64,000 nt of DNA from Sepioteuthis lessoniana (GCA_963585895.1 OY757924.1:57767440-57831439); one strand, 5' to 3'. Shown: positions 31,676-41,329, counted from the first letter of the stretch. The notes: a model not told the origin generated them from the letters alone. Program-made: numbers and translations.

Positions 31676-31914
31676 GTTTGGTTTCTTTGTTTAATGGTAT
31701 ATCGACTCTTTTTAGGTTATTTAATGCCAAAGCCATTCTCCTAGAAGAACAGTAGTGGTACTATTTAACCCATAGCTGGGAGGATAAGGGGGTTCATACC
31801 TTTCCCAATGGTATTCGTCCGAAAGTGAACGTAATAGCGCGACTGGAGTACGAAGTCGCGTACTACAATTCCGCAGTCCATCGCTTTAACCATTACACCA
31901 CGAGGACACCCCCA
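31676..31914 (-). mobile_element. SINE B with target-site duplication
   Basis: Nearly complete: reversed tail module, 'gctgggaggataagggggtt', 'ttcgtccgaaagtgaacgta', and head end 'accattacaccacgaggaca'. Flanked by 'acataaattg' (31666-31675) and 'acataagttg' (31915-31924). It sits about 12 bp from the RTE tail. Confidence 0.85.
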
Positions 31915-31935
31915 ACATAAGTTGAATAATATGTA

Positions 31936-34830
31936 ATCATCATCATCATCATATCGTGCTGGCAGCACGGATATCCCTGACCCTCTCTCGCCACTCCTCC
32001 CTATCGTTCATCGCCCTCGGTAGGTCTTCAGGACAACAACCTGTATCCTCACATAGCTGCTGAATGTACGTTCGTGCTGGTCGTCCTGCTTTTGCGCGGC
32101 CGTGTGTGGGGATCCATAAGAGTACATCTCTTATGAGTTCATCTCTGCTTCTCCAGCAATGTCCTGCATGTCTGGTTCGCCTAACTTGAATAGTTTTCGT
32201 GATAGGGGGCAGGTGGCCGTACAGTTGGTGTCTTGTGGGGTGTTGCTGCCAGGACTTGTTCAGGATTGCACGCAGCATTCTTGTGTAATTGCCATCTAGT
32301 TTCTTCTCCAGCCGTTTTGTTAGCGTCCATGTAGTGCATCCATATAGCAGTATCGATGTGATCACTGCCTGGAAGAAACTGCGTTTCATTTTATCGGTTA
32401 GGTCTGATTTCCATATAGTCGATAGCCTATTGATAGCTGTCCATGCTTTCGTTAACCTCGTTTCGATGTCCTTTTCGGTTGATTCGACGCTGCTTCCTAG
32501 GTACGTGAATTGGTCTACTAGTTTAAGAGGGGTTCCTTCTAGAGTGGAGATGTCCCCCGTTTGGTTATAGCACATATATTCCGTTTTGTGTGCATTAACA
32601 TGGAGGCCTATGCTTGCTGCTGCTCGTTCCAAACTATGCAGAAGTGTTTCGGCTTGGTCAGGTGTATTTGCCAGTATCGCTATGTCATCGGCGTAGTCGG
32701 CGTCGGTAATTGTTGTTGCGGGGTATCTTCTGCTTCTTTTCTTCGTCAGTTCGAAGCCATTCTCTTTGATTTTGTCAATCGATGTTCTAAGTACGTAGTC
32801 TAGACAAATGATAAAGAGATACGGAGCCAGCGTGTCCCCTTGTAGTACTCCTGCTACAATGTCGAAGTATTCTGTGTCTCCATCTGGTGATCGTACTTTT
32901 ACTTTAGTGTTTCTATAGAGAATCGTTATTGCCGCTACGGTTTCTTTAGGTATGCCGTACGCTAGTAGTATTTGTTCCATCTTTCCTCTGTGAATGGAGT
33001 CGAAAGCCTTGGTAAAGTCGACAAATATTAATGTCGCTTGTAGGTTCTTTGCCCGTACACCTTCAAGGATTCTGCGGATGGTTAATATTTGTGAGGTCGT
33101 AGATCTATTTCTTCGGAAGCCATTTTGTTTTTTTCTAAGTATGTTGTCGATTTTGGGTTCTATTCGGTTTCGTAGTAGGGCATTGTAGATTTTGGCAGCT
33201 ATGGATGTAAGTGTTATGCCTCGGTAGTTTTTGGCTAATCCGAGGTCCCCCTTTTTAGGGAAGGGGAGTATGCATCCCTTCGTCCATCTATCTATCGGAT
33301 TTTGATTGTATACTGCGTTGCAGTGTCGGAGCAGTATGTCGTCGAATTGTCTGGTCTTCCATACTTCCGGGGGAATTTCGTCCAGTCCTGCAGCTTTCCT
33401 ATTTTTAATTTTTCTGAGAACCGAGTCGAGTTCTTCTTGTGTGAACGGTCCAAGTTTAATGTCTAATTGTTTGCTAATTATTCTGGTGATTGGTTCATGC
33501 GTTATTTTTGGTGGGTTTCCAAGTAAGTTTTCGAAGTGCTGTTTCCACAGTTTTATTCTTTCTTGTTGGTTTGCTGCTTTAAGTTTTGCTTTGGCTGTGT
33601 TCTTTCTTCTGCTCACTTCGTTTATTGTTTGCCAGGCAATTCTAGATTGTCTATCTTCCACCGAGTCTCTAATCTTATCTATCTGATTTTGAATGTATTC
33701 TGTCTGTTCCTTTATATATATGCCTGCTAATTGATATTGTGCCGTTTTTAGTTTTAAGGCATTTGTGTTTGTTGGGTTTTTTCGATAGTTTTTGGAGGCT
33801 GTTTTCACTAGTGCACGTTTTTCTCTCACCGCTAAAGTTTCCCATGGGACTCTATATTTAGTTTTAATTTTTGTTGGAATGTATTTTGCTGCTGCCTCAA
33901 GGTGTGCATTGACGAAATTTTCGTATTCGTCGTTTGGTGTACTTTTTTCCGTCTTTTCTTGTAGTGTTTCGAATCTGTTTCTTAATTCTAATACGTATTT
34001 ATCTCTTACATCTTTGTTGTTTAATAGGGCCCAGTTATAGTGTTTGGTGGTCGCTGTTCGTTTGTCGTTTTTTCGTAGGCTTAACCGTATTTTCGCTGTG
34101 ACTATTCGGTGATCGGTGGACACACCCCCAAAAGAGGAGTATGCCTCGCAATTCAATGCACTATTCTTCCATTTCTTGTTTATAAGGACGTAGTCTATCT
34201 GAGCTTTAGTATTGTTTGCGTACGTGTATGTCCATAGTTTGCCCTCTCTTTTTTGGTAGTTTGTATTGAGGCATGCTAATCTATTTTCTATCATGAAATC
34301 TGTTAGATGTTGCCCATTTCTATTTGGCGTGTTGTGGAGGCTGTATTTGTTGTTTCCGTTTTTCCCGATTTGTGCATTCATGTCTCCGCCAATGACTAAC
34401 ATGTTGTGTTTCGGGATGCTACGCACTAATGAGGATAACTCATCGTAGAAGGTGACTATTTCATTTTCTTCACTAACATTGGTGGGGCTGTAGCATGAGA
34501 CGATTGTTGCTCTGGGGTTTCCGTTAAATGTAGCTACCATCATTCTAGGTTGTATTTTCTCTATGCTATTAAGCGTTTTTAGTGCTCTAGGTCCTATAAG
34601 CAATCCTACCCCTCCTACTGCGGCATTGACAGAGTTTTTCCATGCGGATACAGTGGCGAGCGACCATCCATTGCCAGTTTCGTGATATTTGATATCTTCT
34701 GTGTGCGTGTATCTGTGTTCTTGTATGCATATTATGTCTATTTTATGTTCTTCGGCCGATGCGATTAGCTCTGGGAGTTGTCCTATTCTATTTAAGGTTC
34801 TTACGTTAATGATAAAATTAATAATTTATA
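31936..34830 (-). mobile_element. Nearly full-length RTE-type LINE
   Basis: The element runs on the minus strand from about 34830 (5') to the (ATG)n tail at 31936-31952. The reading frame stays open upstream of the first Met of the long ORF, through NVRTLNRIGQLPELI and then IDIICIQEHRYTH, the normal beginning of an AP-type endonuclease. So the copy is only slightly 5' truncated, near 34820. Endonuclease then RT in one ORF, a near-absent 3' UTR and a short trinucleotide tail fit the RTE clade. That clade assignment is from recall, not alignment. Confidence 0.9.
31949..34603 (-). CDS. RTE-type LINE endonuclease/reverse transcriptase polyprotein
   Basis: Open for 884 residues from the first Met at 34603; the frame extends without a stop to about 34820 (roughly 955 codons), so the Met is probably internal. 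The protein nicks target DNA and copies its own RNA there. Visible: endonuclease motifs GGDMNAQIG (72-80) and STDHR (162-166); an Arg/Lys-rich linker (170-350); RT with AAGLDEIPPEVW (404-415), FPKKGDLGLAKNYRGI (448-463), DFTKAFDS (529-536), LQGD (587-590) and catalytic YADD (637-640); then thumb and a basic C-terminal tail. All key residues are present. The stop TGA overlaps the ATG-repeat tail. It may be catalytically competent but lacks the extreme N terminus and any 5' UTR promoter I can identify. Confidence 0.9.
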   Translation of the reverse strand: MLIGPRALKTLNSIEKIQPRMMVATFNGNPRATIVSCYSPTNVSEENEIVTFYDELSSLVRSIPKHNMLVIGGDMNAQIGKNGNNKYSLHNTPNRNGQHLTDFMIENRLACLNTNYQKREGKLWTYTYANNTKAQIDYVLINKKWKNSALNCEAYSSFGGVSTDHRIVTAKIRLSLRKNDKRTATTKHYNWALLNNKDVRDKYVLELRNRFETLQEKTEKSTPNDEYENFVNAHLEAAAKYIPTKIKTKYRVPWETLAVREKRALVKTASKNYRKNPTNTNALKLKTAQYQLAGIYIKEQTEYIQNQIDKIRDSVEDRQSRIAWQTINEVSRRKNTAKAKLKAANQQERIKLWKQHFENLLGNPPKITHEPITRIISKQLDIKLGPFTQEELDSVLRKIKNRKAAGLDEIPPEVWKTRQFDDILLRHCNAVYNQNPIDRWTKGCILPFPKKGDLGLAKNYRGITLTSIAAKIYNALLRNRIEPKIDNILRKKQNGFRRNRSTTSQILTIRRILEGVRAKNLQATLIFVDFTKAFDSIHRGKMEQILLAYGIPKETVAAITILYRNTKVKVRSPDGDTEYFDIVAGVLQGDTLAPYLFIICLDYVLRTSIDKIKENGFELTKKRSRRYPATTITDADYADDIAILANTPDQAETLLHSLERAAASIGLHVNAHKTEYMCYNQTGDISTLEGTPLKLVDQFTYLGSSVESTEKDIETRLTKAWTAINRLSTIWKSDLTDKMKRSFFQAVITSILLYGCTTWTLTKRLEKKLDGNYTRMLRAILNKSWQQHPTRHQLYGHLPPITKTIQVRRTRHAGHCWRSRDELIRDVLLWIPTHGRAKAGRPARTYIQQLCEDTGCCPEDLPRAMNDREEWRERVRDIRAASTI

Positions 34831-34873
34831 AAATGATATGTGTTGTAGGTGACTCACCAATGACCAGAATAAT

Positions 34874-35152
34874 CCTATTTACCACCCCCTCCGCTTGGGC
34901 AGGATATGACACTAGGTCAATTTTTAAGCGGAGTTTAACAGGTTTGAATTCAGAGTTTTCCTCCTCCTAGACTAGTTGCCTCACTAAGGCTGAAGAACCT
35001 AGTCTGTCCAACTATTATTTACCCATAGCTGGAGGGAGAATAATTGGATTTATACCTTTCCCAAGGGTATTAGTGCTATGTGAAATGCAATCAGTATCGT
35101 CCAGGATTTGAACTCGTGTCATCGTGTCCATTTCATACGACGATAAACATTA
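34874..35152 (-). mobile_element. SINE A with perfect 13-bp target-site duplication
   Basis: Complete A structure: plus-strand left end 'ccaccccctccgcttgggca' (SINE 3' side), body 'tagactagttgcctcactaa', core 'acccatagctggagggagaa', head with B box in 'caggatttgaactcgtgtca' and end 'tacgacgataaacatta'. The direct repeat 'tgaccagaataat' flanks it (34861-34873 and 35153-35165). Confidence 0.92.
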
Positions 35153-35165
35153 TGACCAGAATAAT

Positions 35166-35580
35166 GGACTTACCCAAAAAAGAATATTAATCAAAAACTA
35201 AACTGGTATAGAAGAGCAGCAGCAGCAGCTGTACTAAGCACCTTGCCTGTCTTCGTGTACGTTGAACCAAGGAAACCCTCCTCAGAGACTTTTGGATACA
35301 TTTGTGTGGCACACATATCTCCGTGTTGAGTTATTTATTTATTGACCCTTAATAACCGGTCATAACAATATGAATAATAGATAATATAGAATAATATATT
35401 ATAATATAAATAATATATAATAATACGTTATAAATGATATGATAAGAATGTAATAAGGTATAAATTAGATATGAGAATGTTACTGTATATAAATAATAAT
35501 CTAATATTAATGATTAATAATATTATAATGTAGCATAAATAATATACGTAGGTTGTTCAAAAAGTCCTAAGCTTCGACCA
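35166..35580. other. Unassigned; (AGC)n, AT-rich tract and a mariner-like terminal motif
   Basis: (AGC)4 at about 35215-35227. An AT-rich stretch at 35370-35545. 'taggttgttcaaaaagtcc' at about 35550-35570 resembles the terminal inverted repeat of some mariner elements, but I see no partner end. Confidence 0.35.
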
Positions 35581-35582
35581 GA

Positions 35583-35848
35583 AAGAAGTCTTGTTTTATT
35601 CATTTAACAACATATCTACTTATTACGAGGTGTTTCATGCCGGGATTTGATTCCTTTGTAAATGTTTGATTGTAATCATAACAATAGATTTAATTTGGTT
35701 TATTTGTTTTACGGCATATCAACACCTTATAATTTATTTAGTACGGAAATTTGATTCATTTGTAAAAATCTGGTTGTATCTACTTATTCATGGCGGATAA
35801 TCTATTTCCTTGTAGAAACGCGAGTTTTATCAAATGTTATGGAACGAA
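35583..35848 (+). repeat. Repeat K, copy 2
   Basis: Direct copy of 27879-28140 about 7.7 kb away. Confidence 0.75.
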
Positions 35849-36030
35849 TGGCAACACACAACCGCTTCTTATACAAGTAGAAAAACTAATTCAGATTTCT
35901 GTCTTCATTTCTGTGCAGGTGTGAACTATACAAAGGTGAGAAGTGAGTAACAAATCTGGGTGAGGATTAGAACGTTTAGAATGACCATCGCGTTATATAA
36001 TACTTTCTTCAGAAAAGACGTAATATAAAG

Positions 36031-36268
36031 TGGGGGTGTGCTCGTGGTGTAATGGTGAAAGCGATGGACTGCGGAATCGTAGTAACCGAGTTCGAATTCC
36101 AGTCATACTATTATGTTCACTTTCGGACAAATACTCTTGGGAAAGGTGTGAACCCCCTTATCCTCCCAGCTATGGGTTAAATAGTACTACTACTGTTCTT
36201 CTAGAAGGATGGCTTTGGCATTAAATAACCTACAAAGGTTGATATGCCATTAAACAAAGAAACCAAAC
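36031..36268 (+). mobile_element. SINE B with perfect 12-bp target-site duplication
   Basis: The reference copy for family B here, 238 bp. Head 'ctcgtggtgtaatggtgaaa' (A box) and 'ccgagttcgaattccagtca' (B box); body 'tgttcactttcggacaaata' and core 'tcctcccagctatgggttaa'; tail 'ggcattaaataacctacaaa' and 'gttgatatgccattaaacaa'. Flanked by 'cgtaatataaag' (36019-36030 and 36269-36280). The tRNA-like ORF over it is not a gene. Confidence 0.93.
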
Positions 36269-36280
36269 CGTAATATAAAG

Positions 36281-36680
36281 GAAATGATCGGATCGAAATA
36301 CAATTAAATGTTTACAGTGGAATTTGAAAAAAAATCATTCATAAGAAAGCTTCATCCAATAAAGATCTATTGACAACCATTCGGATAAATTGGAACCACT
36401 TTAATAAAGAATTTTGTTTTAATTATCTAAATCTCATGTCCTCAACATCTGGAAGAATAAAGGCTCTTGGAGAGGAAATTAGGTATCAATTCTATATTTT
36501 TGTCAATTTATTCCATAATTTTTTCTTCAACACTTGGTTATTCCATATTTTCCTTTGTATGACTCGGAAAAATATACCATAAATCTACATAACTTAATCT
36601 AGTTTAATTAAGGTATATTATATGTAGCCAGAATGTTCAGTTATTAGATATTTTTTTCCGTTCGAATAATTTTTACATAG
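36281..36680. other. Unassigned AT-rich stretch
   Basis: A 70-residue ORF at 36370-36582, rich in Phe and Asn, is not recognised. The end (36600-36650) resembles 27300-27360. Confidence 0.4.
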
Positions 36681-36684
36681 CTTA

Positions 36685-37277
36685 GTTGTTTGGGGATGTA
36701 GAATACACCGACGGTATCTCTGCACAACGAGTGTCCTGGATATGACATTAAACCATCTGATGCTCAGGCTCCAGCTTTGGAGATTTGGGAAATGTGGAAT
36801 ACCCTTTTATTGCCATTATTCCCAGGTACACTCTGAATCGGAGTGGTAGCACCTGATAGGGTCCTGTCTAAGGGTCAAATAGAACAAACTGTGTGTGAAA
36901 ACAAATGACTGCTGTTAAATTGTGACTGTTATTTAGCAATACTTGAAACTATTTAACTGTGTGCCAAGAAGAGATCAGGCTCGTTTAAGAATGGTATCTA
37001 CAAAATGTGTTTACAAAAATATTCTTAATATATATGTATAAATAGGGTTTGGGATTAAATAACATACAATGGTGGATATGCCATAAAACCCAAACAAACT
37101 AAATCATATATACTTAAAGTATATGTATAAAGAGGATTTGGCATTAAATAACTTATAATGCCATAAAAGCCAACCAAACTAAATACTAAATATCTAACTT
37201 ATATGTACCAAGAGGATATGGGATTAAATAACCTACAATGGTTGATATGCCATAAAACCCAAGCAAACCAAATCATA
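36685..37277 (-). repeat. Repeat D (minus) ending in three tail modules
   Basis: Core 'ggatatgacattaaaccatc' to 'gtggtagcacctgatagggt', a short arm, then tail modules at about 37040, 37130 and 37210, each with 'ttaaataac' and 'gccataaaa'. The fourth unit is interrupted at 37280 by a mariner derivative and resumes at 38178. Confidence 0.75.
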
Positions 37278-37484
37278 TACGTGGTGAATTCAATAAGTTT
37301 CTAGACCTTTTTTGTACAGGCATTTAAAATTGACATAGACTCTTGAAAATTCACTAAGCTATTGCTATACATCTTATGAGATGACACACCAATTTTTATG
37401 ATTTCAGGTTCAAATAAACACCGACAGCAGGAATTGGAACACACCCCACAAAAGCCTGATTGTCACAGTTGGTGAATTTCAAAA

Positions 37485-37760
37485 ATGCAATCTGGACGTG
37501 AGGACACTTTAGAGGAACTATATGCAATAAAATTCTATTTTAAACTTGGAAAAAATGCCACAGAAACGTATGGAATGCTTCAGACTGCTTTTAGACCATA
37601 TTGCATGAATCGAGCATCAGTTTTTGAATGGTATAAGAGATTCAAGGAAGGCAGGGAGTCTGTGAGAGATGATGAGAGGTGTGGGAGGAGTAAGGAAGTC
37701 AATAGACCAGAGTTGATTGGCCAAAGGGTTAGGGTTAGGGTTACTATGTTGAGGTTTTAA
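37485..37760 (+). pseudogene. Mariner transposase N-terminal remnant
   Basis: A 91-residue ORF with the HTH region: REDTLEELYAIKFYFKLGKN, then FRPYCMNRASVFEWYKRFKE and GRESVRDDERCGR, the pattern that opens mariner transposases and SETMAR-like predictions. It then runs into RVRVRVTMLRF, translated from three TTAGGG units, and stops. The middle third, with the first catalytic Asp, is gone. It could bind inverted repeats at most. Confidence 0.85.
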
Positions 37761-37769
37761 GAGATTCCG

Positions 37770-38090
37770 TCAGAAGAGGCCAGTACTCTTCAAATCGGCT
37801 CAGTGGCATTTCCAGTAGGACACTGCACCAGTCCACAACTCCATCCCTGTCACAGACTATTTGACCAAGATGGGCATCAAGACAGTTCCTCACCCTCCCT
37901 ATTATCCAGACCTTGCTTCCTGTAACTTTCGGTTATTCCCTAAGCTCAAGGGCTGTCGTTATGAGACAATTGATGAAATGAAAGAGGTTGTGACGAAGGT
38001 CATTGACACGCTCACAAAAGAGGACTTCCATGGGGCCTTCTAGAAGTTGTTGTAACTGTAGAACAAGTGTATTGCAGCCAAAGGAGAGTA
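37770..38090 (+). pseudogene. Mariner transposase C-terminal remnant
   Basis: Reads DTAPVHNSIPVTDYLTKMGI, then PPYYPDLASCNFRLFPKLKG. Thirty-four residues separate the Asp of DTAPVH from the Asn of SCNF, the spacing of a DD34D mariner, but the third catalytic Asp is Asn here, so this copy is dead even apart from the deletion. A stop precedes DTAPVH. Confidence 0.85.
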
Positions 38091-38177
38091 CTTCGAAGGG
38101 GACTAGAGTTTCATGTGTGTACTATCAATAAAAGTGCCCATACGAAAAAAGTCTGGAAACTTATTTAATGATCCTCG

Positions 38178-38285
38178 TATATTTGATATATATGTATCAA
38201 GAGAATTTGGGATTAAATAATGTACAATGATAGATATGCCATAAAGCCCAACCAAACCAAACCAAACCAAACCAATTATTAGTTT
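38178..38285 (+). repeat. Rest of the tail module split by the mariner
   Basis: 'atttgatatatatgtatcaa', 'gggattaaataatgtacaat' and '(ccaaa)n' complete the unit broken at 37277. Confidence 0.75.
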
Positions 38286-38439
38286 GTTTACTTCTAAAAA
38301 ACCTACGTGAATATTCTCTATATGTGCATATTTCAAAATTTTGGCCGGGTTAGTATTTGAACAAGAACAGAATCTGTTTTATATTATGTAATAACTCAGA
38401 ACTAAAGAAGAAATACCTAATTCATTGACACCCCCACAC

Positions 38440-39120
38440 ACAAAAAAGTTGCCCAGTCGGCTGGGACTGTAGAATACTTTGACTGGATCTCTGCAGAGGG
38501 GTAAGACCCCTCCCAGTGAGTGTTCTGGATATGACACAAAACAATTTGATAGTGAGGTTCCAGAGAATGCGGAGCACTCCTTCATTGCCATTGCTCCCAG
38601 GTCCACTCTTGCCCGGAATGGTAACCCTATGTATGGGTTAAATAGAATTAACTGCATACTTATGCTAAACTGAATTGTTTGAATTAGAACTGTTTGAGTA
38701 AACTGAATAGCTTGAAATAGAAATGTTTTTGATAATTAAACTGTACTTACATTTAAACTATGTTAATGTTAAACTGAATTGTTTGAAATGGAACTGTTTT
38801 TGACATTGAAACTGTACTTACACTAAACTGAATTGTTTAATATAGAACTGCTTTTTGACATTTATCTATGTGTTAACAAAATCTGTACTAATACTAAACT
38901 GAATTAACTGAATTAGAACTCTTTGAATAAACTTAATAACTTGAAATAGAAATGTTTTTGACATATAAACTGTGTACTTATAGAACTATTTACATACAAA
39001 TGGATTTGGCGGTAAATAACCTACAAAGATTGATATGCCATAAAACCAAGTCAACCAACCAACCAACCAACAACCCCCCAACCACCCCCCAACCAACCAA
39101 ACAAACAATAAGACAAAACC
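38440..39120 (-). repeat. Repeat D, minus orientation, arm and tail module
   Basis: Core 'gcccagtcggctgggactgt' to 'tggtaaccctatgtatgggt', then arm units with 'actgaattgtttgaaataga' (five or more, 38650-38990), then tail 'aaataacctacaaagattga' at 39015 and a C/A-rich run. Confidence 0.75.
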
Positions 39121-39276
39121 AATAAAATTATTACTAAGTTACCCTTATTCAATCTTTTACGACAGTCTTAATTCTTTCACACATTCATTTCACTCTTCTA
39201 AGGCAAGAGTCTGTAACGAAGTGGTTCCAACTTTCCCCATTGGCAGTTAATAAATATTTGGTGGATAGCGCTTTGT

Positions 39277-39538
39277 TATCATATTTACCAACCCCTCCGC
39301 TCGGGAAGGATATGACACAAGGTCAATTTTTAAGCGGAGTTTAACAGGTTTGAATTCAGAGTTTTCCTTCTCCTAGACAAGTTGCCTCACAAAGGCTGAA
39401 GAACCTAGTCTGTCCTACTATTTACCCATAGCTGGAGGGAGAATAATTAGATTCATACCTTTCCCAAGGGTATTAGTGCTATGTGAAATGCAATCAGTCT
39501 CGCCCAGGATTTGAACTCGTGTCGCCGTGTACATTTCC
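39277..39538 (-). mobile_element. SINE A with 12-bp target-site duplication
   Basis: A tail, body and core as at 34874-35152. The head is cut after 'gtgtcgccgtgtacatttcc', so about 25 bp of the tRNA-like 5' end is missing. Flanks 'atagcgctttgt' (39265-39276) and 'atagcgcttcgt' (39539-39550) differ at one base. Confidence 0.85.
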
Positions 39539-39550
39539 ATAGCGCTTCGT

Positions 39551-40670
39551 AATGGGGAATTAAAAAGATGTCTATCATAAACTCTCATTTAGGTTGTTCT
39601 TTGGTCATTTCCTTGATTTCATGAGCCTTTCTCGAAGAAAAGTTTTGATTTAATTTGCTCTATAAAGTCTAAATTATTAAAGAAAAAACATCTAATCTTT
39701 GATTAGCTTATAAACTGTTAAATAAAAAAATTTCAAGATGAACATACTTTAAGTTTGGTAATCCTATATTTTTTGTCATAATATAATATAATATAAAATG
39801 ATAAAACTCAAGAAATATAATATAATATAATTAATGCAAGTTAGGTGTTTGGTGAAAGCATTAGCAGGTGATCGCTATGGCTGCTTTTTCGTTAAGTTGG
39901 ATTAAAATTAAATGAATTGTTTTTTTCACAGTCCTCAAATGTTTACAAAAGCAGAGAATGAAATCGGCGAATCGAATTGAAATTACAGCAGAGACAGTTT
40001 GTATTATGCCTGGGTAGCAAGAGCCATTTAACCTTGTGACCGGGCGTCCATCTTGGACATTCAATAAGGAGTCAAGTTAAAGTTCGTTCCTTATTGTTGG
40101 TGCCATGTAACCCAAGCCAACCTGTCTCATGTTAATTGTTGATGAGATAGATATCACTAAGCAGCTTTTATTGTCCTGAGCGATATCCTTGCACCCCGAC
40201 GAACTAATAAGTTATAAGGAAACATCCGTCTTCAAAAGTGGACGTTTTAAATTTTGATTAACCTCCTCGTGGTACAGGTGAGGGTACTTAGTGACCTGAA
40301 GTATAAGCGCCAAAAAGAAAGGCGTCTGAGTTGAAGTGTCTCTTTAGTACCAGCGCAGACAGCAATCATCTCGACACTTGTGACAAACGCTGACGGCTTT
40401 CTTTCCTGCTGTGCGATGAAGTCGGTTTTTTTTTGTTATCAGTGATATTGTACTAGATTGAATATCACAGAGCATTCAAGTTTCTACGCACGGTAAATGC
40501 CTATTCAAAACTTGCAAAATTCAAACAATCATTCAGAAAGTAGGCTTTCGAGTTTCACTTGCAGGTATAAAAGTTAGCTTGACTATCCCAATAGTTTTTC
40601 GTTGTGATAATACTATAATGATATATGATACTTCTATTAAGAAGGAAGTTTAGCGCTTCAAGATGATATT
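39551..40670. other. Longest unassigned, low-repeat stretch of this part
   Basis: No SINE, LTR or microsatellite beyond (ATATA)n near 39780-39830. A 67-residue minus ORF at 39861-40064 is not recognised. If a host exon or regulatory element exists in the window, this is one of the few places for it, but I see no splice-flanked ORF. Confidence 0.4.
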
Positions 40671-40674
40671 AATG

Positions 40675-40945
40675 CCTCTATTTAAAAGAATTATGTATGG
40701 TAGAAGAAGAATATTATTCGGGGACGTTTCGATGAAGTAACCTCGCCGGCTTATGTATATGCATATTTGCACGCGCATGCACGTGCTATGCAAATATCGC
40801 CATACAGCACACATAAAGAAGATACATAAGCAGCGTCGAATATCAGTAAGGAAGTTGTGCTTGATGCCCAGTATCCAGTTGTCAAGTGGACACCACGTCG
40901 TACGCACCAGCGATGTTTCAGTCCGACTTCAGCCAATCCAACAAA
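40675..40945 (-). repeat. Dispersed repeat F, minus orientation
   Basis: 'aatattattcggggacgttt' and 'gcacgcgcatgcacgtgcta' mirror 18590-18810. Confidence 0.6.
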
Positions 40946-41024
40946 GTGAAGAATTTTAATTAGCATATTATAATTAACAGTGGTCCATGTTGATATTGGT
41001 GTTTCTCTTTAAAAGAAGGGAAGG

Positions 41025-41200
41025 TGGACCTCCCTCATATGGACGAGCAAAGGTTGGACGAACAGCTAGAACCTATCTACAATAGCTCTGTGCTGATACA
41101 GGATGTAGCCTGGATGAACTGCCGGGAGTGATGGATGATAGCGAGAGAAGGTCAGGGAAATCCGTGCTAGTAGTGCATGATGATGATGATGATGATGAGT
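41025..41200 (+). pseudogene. RTE-type LINE 3' end fragment
   Basis: 'ccctcatatggacgagcaaa' to 'ggtcagggaaatccgtgcta' matches the C-terminal coding end (HGRAK, ARTYIQ, LCxDTGC, DLP, VRDIRA) with frameshifts. It ends in (ATG)n at 41178-41198 like the other RTE copies. Confidence 0.75.
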
Positions 41201-41329
41201 TAACGGAAGTTCGGTTGGGTTTTATGGCATATCAACCTGGGCATTCCGTGATTATCTCTGTTATATGGAGAATTTGTTTTATCGAGAATTTGGATGATTG
41301 AAAAGATATAACATTCAACGCAAACGTGA

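Larger units (their letters stand above)
37280..38177 (+). mobile_element. Internally deleted mariner-type transposon, copy 1 (898 bp)
   Basis: Terminal inverted repeats of about 37 bp: the left begins CGTGGTGAATTCAATAAG, and the right, read inward, begins CGAGGATCATTAAATAAG; both continue with 'tttc(t/c)agac'. TA dinucleotides flank it (37278-37279 and 38178-38179), the mariner target duplication. Full mariners are about 1.3 kb, so roughly 0.4 kb is missing from the middle of the transposase. Confidence 0.9.

Noticed and set aside
32289..34448. Plus-strand ORFs over the RTE element (also 7059-7573)
   Set aside because: Antisense shadows of the LINE reading frame; they repeat identically in both copies.
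36031..36120. Functional tRNA gene at SINE heads (also 22850, 34990-35150, 48030 and 51460)
   Set aside because: A and B boxes are present, but the arms do not pair properly, and SINE bodies, tails and target duplications follow. These are tRNA-derived retroposons.
37725..37745. Interstitial telomere or chromosome-fusion site at TTAGGG repeats
   Set aside because: Only three units, and the same tract occurs at the same place in both mariner copies, so it belongs to the transposon.
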